A stretch of DNA of 64,000 nt from Nitrospirota bacterium. GTDB taxonomy: Bacteria; Nitrospirota; Thermodesulfovibrionia; Thermodesulfovibrionales; UBA1546. Positions 1 to 8,134 of the stretch are shown one piece after another. The stretch covers positions 62,001 through 126,000 of the forward strand of contig WPIF01000002.1 of the NCBI GenBank assembly GCA_009773185.1, written 5' to 3'. The position numbers and the translations under genes were made by a program. A model generated the notes under the pieces. The model was not told where the DNA came from, searched no databases, and saw nothing but the letters and a program-made list of their open reading frames with translations. Positions within the stretch are counted from its first letter, which is position 1, and each line of letters starts with the position of its first letter.

Positions 1-259
1 AAGAATCAATAACAGGCACGACTTCTTCTATGTATCTTCCAACGCTGTATGTTTCAGATGGCTCGACAATGTCAATCATGTGATGCCTTACTTCTTCGCG
101 CTGCTTTACTGAAGGCTTTGCAGTTCCGATATCCATGCCCTTATATATCTGCATGGAATCAGCGCTGATTATCTCTGTGTCAAGGGCCTTTGCAAGGAGA
201 ATGGATGCCCCTGTCTTTCCGACGCCGGTCGGGCCTAATAATATAATTACTTTATTCAT
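1..259 (-). CDS. miaA: tRNA dimethylallyltransferase, N-terminal part (runs off window start)
   Basis: Reverse-strand translation from ATG at 259: MNKVIILLGPTGVGKTGASILLAKALDTEIISADSMQIYKGMDIGTAKP..., P-loop and DSMQ(I/V)Y motif of MiaA. Confidence 0.9.
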   Translation of the reverse strand, partial: MNKVIILLGPTGVGKTGASILLAKALDTEIISADSMQIYKGMDIGTAKPSVKQREEVRHHMIDIVEPSETYSVGRYIEEVVPVIDS

Positions 260-270
260 GGTTTTTTAAA

Positions 271-432
271 AATAAGCCGGGGATTGTCTTTGAGCGGTTT
301 TATTTTGACGATATTCCGAAAACTACCCCTCTTAAATTCCCCCCTTGGCAAGGGGGGAACAAAGGGGGGTGAGGCAAAATACCTCGGAGGGCAAGGCCCG
401 AGAATGAGCGAAAAGATTATCTCCGGCTTATT
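271..432 (-). repeat. Dispersed three-stem palindromic element, copy A
   Basis: Complementary outer arms aataagccggggattgtc / gattatctccggcttatt enclose conserved boxes TTTGAGCGGTTTTATTTTG and GGCAAAATacCTCGGAGG...CCGAGAATGAGCGAAA. Confidence 0.85.
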
Positions 433-443
433 CTCCTCCGGAT

Positions 444-1484
444 TCATTTATATCCTGCCTTCAGCTGCCCGCACGCAGCAAGGATATCCTGCCCCTTGCT
501 TTTTCTTATGAATGCGTTTATCCCTGCATTAATGAGAACCTTCTGGAATGCAAAGACTTTTTCATCAGACGGCCTTTTGAATTTGCTTCCCTCGTAAGGG
601 TTGAAAGGTATGAGATTCACCTTTGAGGGGATTCCCCTGAGAATCCTTACAAGGTTTTGCGCATCAGAAGGCCTGTCATTTACCCCATCGAGCATTACAT
701 ACTCAAATGTAATACTGCTTCTTGTCGGAAGCGGGATTTTCCTGCAGGCGGAAAGCAGATGTTCAATAGGATATTTCCTGTTTACAGGCATAAGCATGTC
801 TCTTGTCCTGTTATCCGCTGCATTCAGCGATATTGCCAGGTTAACATGAGGGGCTTTTTTGTAAAGCTCAGAAATTTTCGGAGCAATACCGCACGTTGAA
901 AGAGTTATCCTTCTTTTTGAAATACCCATAAACTCGGTTATGCGTTTAAGCGCTTCTACAACTTCATCAAAATTCAGCAGAGGTTCTCCCATTCCCATGA
1001 AGACAATGTTCGTAATCCCTTGACCCATGCCCCTTGACCCATGCCCCTTGATTCTCATCACTGCAATTATCTGGTCAACAATCTCATGCGCCTTAAGATT
1101 TCTCTTGAACCCGATTTTTCCTGTAAGGCAAAATCCGCATCCCATTGTGCAGCCGGCCTGTGATGATATGCAGAGTGTAAGGCGGTCCTTGTCAGGGATA
1201 AGGACGCTTTCTATTGATTCTCCATCCTCTAATCCAAAGAGGAATTTTTCAGTCCCGTCTTTTGAGGCCTGCCTGCTGAGTAAGTTAAGATTGCTGATAT
1301 AGGCCGGGTCCGAAAGTTTTTCTCTTGTTTCTTTTGATAACTCAGTAATCCGGCCTATGGACTCTGCCTTTTTTTCGTATATCCAGTGGATGAGCTGTTT
1401 CGCCCTGTAAGCAGGCAGCCCCTCAGCTTTCACAAATTCCTTCATTTTGTCTTTGCCGAGGGACTTGAGGTTGATTTTTGACAT
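444..1484 (-). CDS. rlmN: 23S rRNA (adenine2503-C2)-methyltransferase, radical SAM
   Basis: CTMGCGFCLTG radical-SAM cluster, ITNIVFMGMGEPLLN, STCGIAP motifs. Confidence 0.95.
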   Translation of the reverse strand: MSKINLKSLGKDKMKEFVKAEGLPAYRAKQLIHWIYEKKAESIGRITELSKETREKLSDPAYISNLNLLSRQASKDGTEKFLFGLEDGESIESVLIPDKDRLTLCISSQAGCTMGCGFCLTGKIGFKRNLKAHEIVDQIIAVMRIKGHGSRGMGQGITNIVFMGMGEPLLNFDEVVEALKRITEFMGISKRRITLSTCGIAPKISELYKKAPHVNLAISLNAADNRTRDMLMPVNRKYPIEHLLSACRKIPLPTRSSITFEYVMLDGVNDRPSDAQNLVRILRGIPSKVNLIPFNPYEGSKFKRPSDEKVFAFQKVLINAGINAFIRKSKGQDILAACGQLKAGYK

Positions 1485-1512
1485 GGTTAATTATAACTGA
1501 ATGAATGGGTTG

Positions 1513-1553
1513 TGAGGCAAAATAAAGCCGCTCGAAGACAATTCCCTCCTGTA
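1513..1553 (+). repeat. Truncated (one-ended) copy B of the dispersed palindromic element
   Basis: gaggcaaaataaagccgctcgaagacaattccctcct matches the right end of other copies (ggcaaaataaaaccgctcaaagacagttccctcct); no left half seen. Confidence 0.6.
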
Positions 1554-1670
1554 CTTTACACGCCCTTTGTGCAACAAAGGTTGCTTTTTCAGCCCTTTTA
1601 TTTTATTCTTAAAGTATAAGGTTTCACGACGATAGCAAGATTTTTATGTGGAACAAACAAGGAGGTTAGT

Positions 1671-1994
1671 GTGATAACAATAACAGATGTAGCAGCAGAA
1701 AAGGCAAAACAACTACTTACTGCTGAAGGAAAGGCAGAGTGGGGACTTCGCGTATATTCGGCAGAGGGCGGCTGTTGCGGCCCATCCTATGGCATGGATA
1801 TAGATGAGAAGCCCGGTGAGGGCGATGAAGTCATAGAGAAGAACGGCCTCAAAGTCTTTATAGACAAGAACACATGCCAGAAACTCGATGGTATGGGTAT
1901 TGACTTTGTTGACGATGGAGAAAGACAGGGTTTTGTCCTCACAGGCGGCAAGGCGCCGTCATGCAGCAGTTCCGGCTGCAGCAGCTGCGGATAA
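1671..1994 (+). CDS. HesB/IscA-family iron-sulfur assembly scaffold-like protein
   Basis: GTG start; MITITDVAAEKAKQLL...GCCGPSYGMDI...CSSSGCSSCG; HesB-like fold with Cys-rich tail. Confidence 0.8.
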   Translation: MITITDVAAEKAKQLLTAEGKAEWGLRVYSAEGGCCGPSYGMDIDEKPGEGDEVIEKNGLKVFIDKNTCQKLDGMGIDFVDDGERQGFVLTGGKAPSCSSSGCSSCG

Positions 1995-2097
1995 AACAGT
2001 TCATGGCGTTATAGCGCCGAGGGTTTGTATTGTTTGCTGATTAGACCTGAAAATGCTATAACCCGATAAACGCTATAGACGCTATATATAAACGTAT

Positions 2098-3069
2098 ATG
2101 TTTCCTTTTCACAGGCCAAGAAGAATAAGAAAGAATGAAGTCATCAGGAGAATGGTGAGGGAGACCTCATTGTCTCCTGATGACTTTATATATCCGCTTT
2201 TTGCAACCTTTGGCAAGAATATCCGCAAGGAAATAAAATCAATGCCCGGATGTTTTCAGGAATCTGTTGACAGGATTGTAAAGCATGCAAAAGAGGTTCA
2301 TTCCCTCGGCATACCTTCTGTTTTGTTATTCGGGATACCGGAGCATAAGGATGAAACCGGCTCAAGCGCTTATGACCCTCACGGCGTTGTACAAAAAGCA
2401 ATTAAAGCAATAAAAGATAAAGTTCCTCAGCTTTATGTAATTACCGATGTCTGCATGTGCGAATACACAAGCCATGGCCACTGCGGGATAATTGAAAAGG
2501 GCGATGTAAAAAATGACCCGACCCTCGAACTGCTGGCCAGAGAGGCTGTGTCTCATGCAAAGGCAGGCGCTGACATGGTTGCGCCTTCTGATATGATGGA
2601 CGGAAGGGTTGAGGCAATAAGAATTGCTCTTGATGAAGAAGGCTTTTCAGAGACTCCCATAATGAGTTATGCAGCAAAATATGCATCTGCATTTTACGGG
2701 CCTTTCAGGGAGGCTGCTGAATCAACTCCTCGGTTTGGTGACAGGCGCTCATATCAGATGGACCCTGCAAACAGGAGAGAGGCATTAAAAGAAGTTAGCC
2801 TTGATATTGAAGAGGGCGCGGATATTGTGATGGTCAAGCCTGCGATGACATACCTTGACATAATCTCCGACGTGAAAGATGCCTTTGATGTGCCTGTCGC
2901 TGCCTATAACGTAAGCGGAGAATATTCATTGATTAAGGCAGGGGCAAAGCTCGGATGGATTGATGAAAAGCGCGCGATGATGGAGGTTCTCACATCTATA
3001 AAACGCGCAGGCGCTGATTTGATACTCACCTATTTTGCCAAAGACGCAGCAAAGGTTTTGAATAAGTAA
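2098..3069 (+). CDS. hemB: delta-aminolevulinic acid dehydratase (porphobilinogen synthase)
   Basis: [47 protein letters not shown] motifs. Confidence 0.96.
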   Translation: MFPFHRPRRIRKNEVIRRMVRETSLSPDDFIYPLFATFGKNIRKEIKSMPGCFQESVDRIVKHAKEVHSLGIPSVLLFGIPEHKDETGSSAYDPHGVVQKAIKAIKDKVPQLYVITDVCMCEYTSHGHCGIIEKGDVKNDPTLELLAREAVSHAKAGADMVAPSDMMDGRVEAIRIALDEEGFSETPIMSYAAKYASAFYGPFREAAESTPRFGDRRSYQMDPANRREALKEVSLDIEEGADIVMVKPAMTYLDIISDVKDAFDVPVAAYNVSGEYSLIKAGAKLGWIDEKRAMMEVLTSIKRAGADLILTYFAKDAAKVLNK

Positions 3070-3094
3070 TTCGAAGAAATATCCTGCCCTGATT

Positions 3095-3823
3095 TTATTT
3101 TTTAATCGCGGTTTTCAGCGTTCTTATCCTTGCCAGTTCTTCCTGATAGCCGTAGATATGGGCGCCGGCGCTGTAGGCATAGATAGGGCCGTTTTTGAGG
3201 TTTGTTTCGCTTGCAACATAAGTTTTCAGAATTTCTATTCCTCCGAGGTTTGTCGGGAAACCTGCCCAGAGGTCCCATGAACGGAAATAGCAGCTTACAG
3301 TCAGAGCAAATTCATCTCCAACAGGAACAGCCTTGAAATCAAGAAGCCTCAGGCAGGGCGGGTCAAGTTTTCCGTCATTGCCCATACATACGTCATGGTC
3401 TTCAGGAGAACCTATTTCGATTATGGCCTGATTTGTAAGGGGGGTTTCTTTAAGTACCTCGATAACCCTTTCAAGCTGTGTTCCGCCTTTTGGCATCGGA
3501 TGATGAATCCTGCTTGCGTATTTATAAGTTTCGTTTTCAGAGAGTTCCGGGTCCATAAGATAATTAGCAAAATAATCTTCAATGTATTCCATTGTTGTCG
3601 GGGCCGGTATATTAAGTCCAGGAGGCATTACTGGTATCATATCCTCTCCAGGATGTTCTATGAATACGGCAATGCCCGGATACTGAAGGCGGTATTGCTC
3701 ATTCTCAAACGAACCTCTCTGTATCTTCTGCATATACGAATGGTCGAATATGTTATATATAAGCTGAAACCATGCATCTGATATTGTCTTGGCATGCAAA
3801 CAAAATGGGAGCATAATATTCAT
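3095..3823 (-). CDS. Thymidylate synthase, divergent archaeal-like ThyA family
   Basis: DPPCLRLLDF (catalytic Cys region), FRSWDLWAGFPTNLGGIEILKTY, SAGAHIYGYQEELA resemble archaeal-type ThyA. Confidence 0.7.
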   Translation of the reverse strand: MNIMLPFCLHAKTISDAWFQLIYNIFDHSYMQKIQRGSFENEQYRLQYPGIAVFIEHPGEDMIPVMPPGLNIPAPTTMEYIEDYFANYLMDPELSENETYKYASRIHHPMPKGGTQLERVIEVLKETPLTNQAIIEIGSPEDHDVCMGNDGKLDPPCLRLLDFKAVPVGDEFALTVSCYFRSWDLWAGFPTNLGGIEILKTYVASETNLKNGPIYAYSAGAHIYGYQEELARIRTLKTAIKK

Positions 3824-3853
3824 TCACCTCTTTTAATTAAAAACTTTTAAAGA

Positions 3854-3907
3854 TGTCACCCTGAATTTATTTCAGGGTCTAAGATGCTGAAACACGTTCA
3901 GCATGAC
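3854..3907. repeat. Small inverted-repeat (MITE-like) element
   Basis: gtcaccctgaatttatttcagggtctaagatgctgaaacacgttcagcatgac: two hairpins bounded by gtca...tgac. Confidence 0.65.
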
Positions 3908-3973
3908 AAATTATAATGCCCTATTGGTTTTTGAATAAATTTTATTATACTATGCCGCAGATATTATTTGAAA

Positions 3974-4007
3974 ACAAAAAGACGCTGAATCCAAACAGCG
4001 TCTTTTG
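3974..4007 (-). terminator. Rho-independent terminator downstream of the tRNA pair
   Basis: Reverse strand AAAAGACGCTGTTTGGATTCAGCGTCTTTTTGTTTT. Confidence 0.75.
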
Positions 4008-4014
4008 AGTTCAA

Positions 4015-4092
4015 TGGCGTCCCCAATGGGATTCGAACCCATGTTACCGCCTTGAAAGGGCGATGTCCTAGGCCGGACTAGACGATGGGGAC
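4015..4092 (-). tRNA. tRNA-Glu (TTC)
   Basis: Reverse strand GTCCCCATCGTCTAGTCCGGCCTAGGACATCGCCCTTTCAAGGCGGTAACATGGGTTCGAATCCCATTGGGGACGCCA; cloverleaf with encoded CCA. Confidence 0.95.
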
Positions 4093-4093
4093 A

Positions 4094-4169
4094 TGGTGAG
4101 CCGCGAAGGATTCGAACCTTCGACCCACGCCTTAAAAGGGCGTTGCTCTACCAACTGAGCTAGCGGCCC
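4094..4169 (-). tRNA. tRNA-Lys (TTT)
   Basis: Reverse strand GGGCCGCTAGCTCAGTTGGTAGAGCAACGCCCTTTTAAGGCGTGGGTCGAAGGTTCGAATCCTTCGCGGCTCACCA. Confidence 0.95.
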
Positions 4170-4309
4170 GGAATAAAAATAGACTTATAGAATAAAATTA
4201 ATTTGATTTTGTTGTCAACCTTCAGAAATACAAAGCGCCTTGCTTTATAAGTCCGGATGTGATTTCACGCATCTATTTTTTAAATAATGTAAAATATCTT
4301 AGGTAAAAA

Positions 4310-5383
4310 ATGAGAATCTATACAATACATAGGGAAATGCTTAAAGAGCTGGCGCTTACTTTTTTTTTGAGCCTGATATCCCTTAATTTCATTCTTATAA
4401 CGGAAAAGATTCTGAGATTGAGCAGAATCCTTTCTGTTGTCGGAGCGTCCATGCTTGACATGATAAAGATAATCCTGTATCTGCAGCCGCCGATGCTGGT
4501 TCTTACGCTGCCGATGTCTTTGTTGGTGGCAACTCTGATCACCTATGGCAGGATGAATGCTGACAATGAACTGGTGATACTCAGGGCAAGCGGCATGCCG
4601 TTTAAGACAATGGTTAGGCCTGTCTTTATGATAGGGACAACCTGTTTTTTGGCGGGTCTGCTTGTGAGTTTTTATCTTGGGCCCCGGAGCATGGTAAAAC
4701 TGAGAGAGACTATCTCCGGCGTAATAACGCAGAGGGCGCCGGCAGCTATAGAAGAAGGCGTATTCGCCACATTGTTCAAGGATATCGTCCTGTTTGTAAA
4801 GGAAAAGCCGGATGTAAACAGAATGAAAGAAATATTTATATATGATGAGAGAAATAAGAAGGAGCCAAAGGTTTTGATGGCAAAGGAAGGCAAGATTTCC
4901 AACGTAGATACATCGGATATCTCTTTTTATCTGAAGGATGGGTATATGCACATCGCAAACGTGAATAGCTCGACAGAGATCTTTTTCGAAGGTTATCATC
5001 TGGCCTTAAACCTTGTTGCAGACCAGCCGGCCAGGAAGAACAGTGAACTGACGCCCTTTGCCTTGTTCCGTGATGCGAGGAAGACATCTCTTCCTGATGC
5101 TGTGCCATTATACCTTGAACTGCACAGGAGGCTGTCATTGCCGTCTGTCTGCCTTATACTTATGCTGCTCGGCCCTTCCCTGTCATTGGTGGCAGGGAAA
5201 ACCGGAAGGCTCGGCGGGCTTACAATAGGGCTATTCGTATTTGCTGCATTTTATATAATGTTGATTTATGGTGAGAATCTTGCAAGGACAGGAAAGATTG
5301 CCCACTATATCGGCGCATGGAGCCCCACGGTTATACTAGGGTTTTTTGCGGTATGGATGTTCAGGGAGGAAAGTAAAAGGTAG
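4310..5383 (+). CDS. lptF: LptF/LptG (YjgP/YjgQ) family LPS export permease
   Basis: N-terminal MRIYTIHREMLKELALTFFLSL, TM architecture and RMNADNELVILRASG motif of YjgP/YjgQ family; adjacent to a second family member. Confidence 0.85.
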   Translation: MRIYTIHREMLKELALTFFLSLISLNFILITEKILRLSRILSVVGASMLDMIKIILYLQPPMLVLTLPMSLLVATLITYGRMNADNELVILRASGMPFKTMVRPVFMIGTTCFLAGLLVSFYLGPRSMVKLRETISGVITQRAPAAIEEGVFATLFKDIVLFVKEKPDVNRMKEIFIYDERNKKEPKVLMAKEGKISNVDTSDISFYLKDGYMHIANVNSSTEIFFEGYHLALNLVADQPARKNSELTPFALFRDARKTSLPDAVPLYLELHRRLSLPSVCLILMLLGPSLSLVAGKTGRLGGLTIGLFVFAAFYIMLIYGENLARTGKIAHYIGAWSPTVILGFFAVWMFREESKR

Positions 5384-5385
5384 CA

Positions 5386-6465
5386 ATGCTGATAATACAA
5401 CGGTATTACCTGAAAGAATTTTTCAAAGTTTTATTTGTAATTGCCATCGGGCTTGCCTCTATATTCAGCCTTCTGGACCTTATTGATAAGATAGATGATT
5501 TTCTGCCATATAAACCATCTCTGAAAAGTCTTTTGCTTTATGCCCTCTTTAATTTCCCCCGCTACCTTCTTTATCTGCTTCCGATGGCAATACTTCTCTG
5601 CAGTTTATTTGTTTTCAGCCAGGCAAAAAAAAGGGAGGAGATAACGGCAATTAAAGCGGCAGGAGGCCGCCTAAAGACGATTATGAGGCCTTTTTTGGTT
5701 GGAGGATTATTTTTGAGCCTTTGTGGTTTTATCCTCGGAGAATTTATAGTGCCCGAGTTTTCAAAAAAGGCACATGAACTTAAAGAGGCAATTGTAAAAA
5801 AGGGCAAAAAGTTTTCATTCAGGGAAGGCACTGTATGGCTGAGGACATCGGATGGTTCAATAGTAAAAATAGGGTTGTATGTGCCTGGGAAAAAGATTTC
5901 AAGGAATATCAGCATATTCAAGGTTAGCAATGGCTCTCTAAAAGAGAGGATAGAGGCTGAGGAAGCAGAATGGATTGAGGTTAAAGGGTCAGAGGGCAAG
6001 TGGAAACTGAAAAATATAGTTTTATATAATATACCGGATGCATCAATAAACAGGTACGAAGAACTGGAATATCCTTTTATAGAGTCTCCTGCTGTTTTTG
6101 CAGAGGATATTCAAAAGCCCGAAGAGATGGGGATAAGAGAGCTTTTCAGATACACAAAGAAACTCGAGGAAGCAGGGTTTAAGAACCTAAAGCTCATAGT
6201 TGATCTGAATTCGAAAATCTCATATCCTTTTATCGATTTTTTCATGGTATTGCTCGGAATATCCCTGCCCATGGGGCGGAGAACAGGAGGGGGGCTTGTC
6301 ACAACTGCAATCGGTATTTTTATAAGCCTTCTTTACTGGTTTGGCCATGCAATGTTTTTATCGCTGGGATATGCCGGAATACTGCCGGCTGTGGTGGCCA
6401 CATGGGTTGTGCCTCTTGTGTTCGGGATTATAGCAATCAACCTTTTCACAAGGATTCAGGAATAA
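5386..6465 (+). CDS. lptG: LptG/LptF (YjgP/YjgQ) family LPS export permease
   Basis: IIQRYYLKEFFKVLFVIAIGLASIFSLLDLIDKIDDF; KKREEITAIKAAGGRLKTIMRP. Confidence 0.87.
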   Translation: MLIIQRYYLKEFFKVLFVIAIGLASIFSLLDLIDKIDDFLPYKPSLKSLLLYALFNFPRYLLYLLPMAILLCSLFVFSQAKKREEITAIKAAGGRLKTIMRPFLVGGLFLSLCGFILGEFIVPEFSKKAHELKEAIVKKGKKFSFREGTVWLRTSDGSIVKIGLYVPGKKISRNISIFKVSNGSLKERIEAEEAEWIEVKGSEGKWKLKNIVLYNIPDASINRYEELEYPFIESPAVFAEDIQKPEEMGIRELFRYTKKLEEAGFKNLKLIVDLNSKISYPFIDFFMVLLGISLPMGRRTGGGLVTTAIGIFISLLYWFGHAMFLSLGYAGILPAVVATWVVPLVFGIIAINLFTRIQE

Positions 6466-6638
6466 ACAGCTGTCCGCTTTAACGCCTTTCTGAATTGGTA
6501 ACAAGAGGACATTCCTTGGCGTAACAAAAACTCAAATTTCTCTTGACACAAAGATTTACCGAATGCTATAAAACAGCATCTTTTTCTGAAGAGAGGCTGA
6601 TTAAAATTTGCCTGTAAAAAATCAAAGGAGGGATTAAC

Positions 6639-8085
6639 ATGAAAAGATTGCGTAATTTGATGAGATTGTTTTCTGCTACTCGAAACTTTTCGTTAATGAA
6701 ACATGGATCACGGAACTTGCGACTATTGTTTTTACTGCTTTTCTGTTCTGTTGTTATTTTTGTTGCCTTGCCTTCAGAAGCGGCTACCCCGCAGCAGACA
6801 GGAACCGATAACACTTGGGTTTCAATTGCAGCAGGTTCTATCATACCATAGCCCTGAAATCAGACGGGACCTTATGGGCCTGGGGATGGAACTGGGCGGG
6901 TCAGTTAGGAGACGGCACAAATAATACTACTAGAAACACCCCGCAGCAGATAGGCGCTGATAACACCTGGGCTTCAATTTCAGGAGGAGGGGGGCATACC
7001 ATAGCCTTGAAATCAGACGGGACCTTATGGGCCTGGGGATTTAATCCGCAGGGTCAATTAGGAGACTGCACATTGGATAATAGGTGGATCCCTGTTCAAA
7101 TAACAGGGATATGTGACACAACGCCGCCAACAACCGCTGCCTTACCATCAGGCGGGACGTACAATTCCTCAAAGAGTGTTATGCTTTACTGTAATGATGG
7201 AGCAGGCAGTGGCTGTGCAACAACTTATTACTGTACAGTAGGCGGATGCACGCCAACGATTCAGTACACTGGAACCCCTATTAATATATCTGCTTCAACA
7301 GTGCTGAGGTTTTATTCAAAGGATATTGCAGGGAATAGTGAGGCTGTGAAGACAGAGACATATACGATGATACAATACCGCCTGAGATAATAGCAACAAC
7401 AAACCCTGCTCCTAATGTAAACGGCTGGAATAATACGGATGTCGCAGTTACATTTATGTGTAGTGATTCAGGGTCAGGTATTGCGTTATGCCTATCTTCT
7501 GTAAATGTTACAAATGAGGGCGCCAATCAGGTGATCACAGGCACAGCAGTTGATAAAGCTGGGAACAGTGCGAGTGCCTCTGTAACATTGAATATCGACA
7601 AAACACCTCCTGTAATCACCATAAGCGGAGTTTCTAACGGGGCAACCTATGCACTTGGTTTAGCGCCAACTGCAAGTTATACTGTAACAGACGCACTGTC
7701 AGGTGTTGCCACAAGCAGTGATAGCCTTACTGGAGGGGACGGTCTTGGCCTTGGCGCTTTTACCTACAGCGTAACAGCCTCAGATAATGCAGGAAATGCA
7801 ATAACTGTGAGTGCGGCATATAGTGTAATCGCAACAACAAATGGACTCAATTCATTGATTCAACAGATACTTGCATCGGGTCAGATAGACAATGCAGGCA
7901 TAGCCAATAGTTTGCTTTCAAAAGTTCTTAATGCAGCAGATGCTGCTGCAATTGGCAATGGGCAGGCATCGGATAATATAATGCAGGCGTTTATCAATCA
8001 GGTTGAAGCACAGACAGGGCAGCATATAAGTGCAGATGCAGCGGCCATACTGATAAACGCTGCAACCTATATTATCAATAATTAG
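6639..8085 (+). pseudogene. Secreted RCC1-repeat / Ig-like domain protein interrupted by two apparent frameshifts (ORFs 6639-6851, 6815-7390, 7456-8085)
   Basis: Reading continues across three ORFs: signal peptide + ...TDNTWVSIAAG | HTIALKSDGTLWAWG... | YDDTIPPEIIATTNPAPNVNGWNNTDVAVTFMCSDSGSG...; breaks near 6834 and 7365-7372. Confidence 0.75.
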
Positions 8086-8134
8086 ATAAGTAGGGCGGGT
8101 GGCAGCGACATTTTCTGCCACCCGCCCTACTTAT
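8086..8134. terminator. 20-bp perfect hairpin between convergent genes (candidate bidirectional terminator or repeat)
   Basis: ATAAGTAGGGCGGGTGGCAG-cgacatttt-CTGCCACCCGCCCTACTTAT. Confidence 0.6.

Noticed and set aside
271-432. Interpretation of the palindromic elements as ordinary rho-independent terminators
   Set aside because: Too long (125-170 bp), no consistent T-tract, orientation relative to genes is mixed, and some sit at divergent or codirectional junctions; true terminators (e.g. 17203-17241, 22471-22498, 36223-36257) look different.
4280-4999. 239-aa antisense ORF inside lptF
   Set aside because: Lies wholly opposite a well-supported conserved gene; no recognisable motifs.
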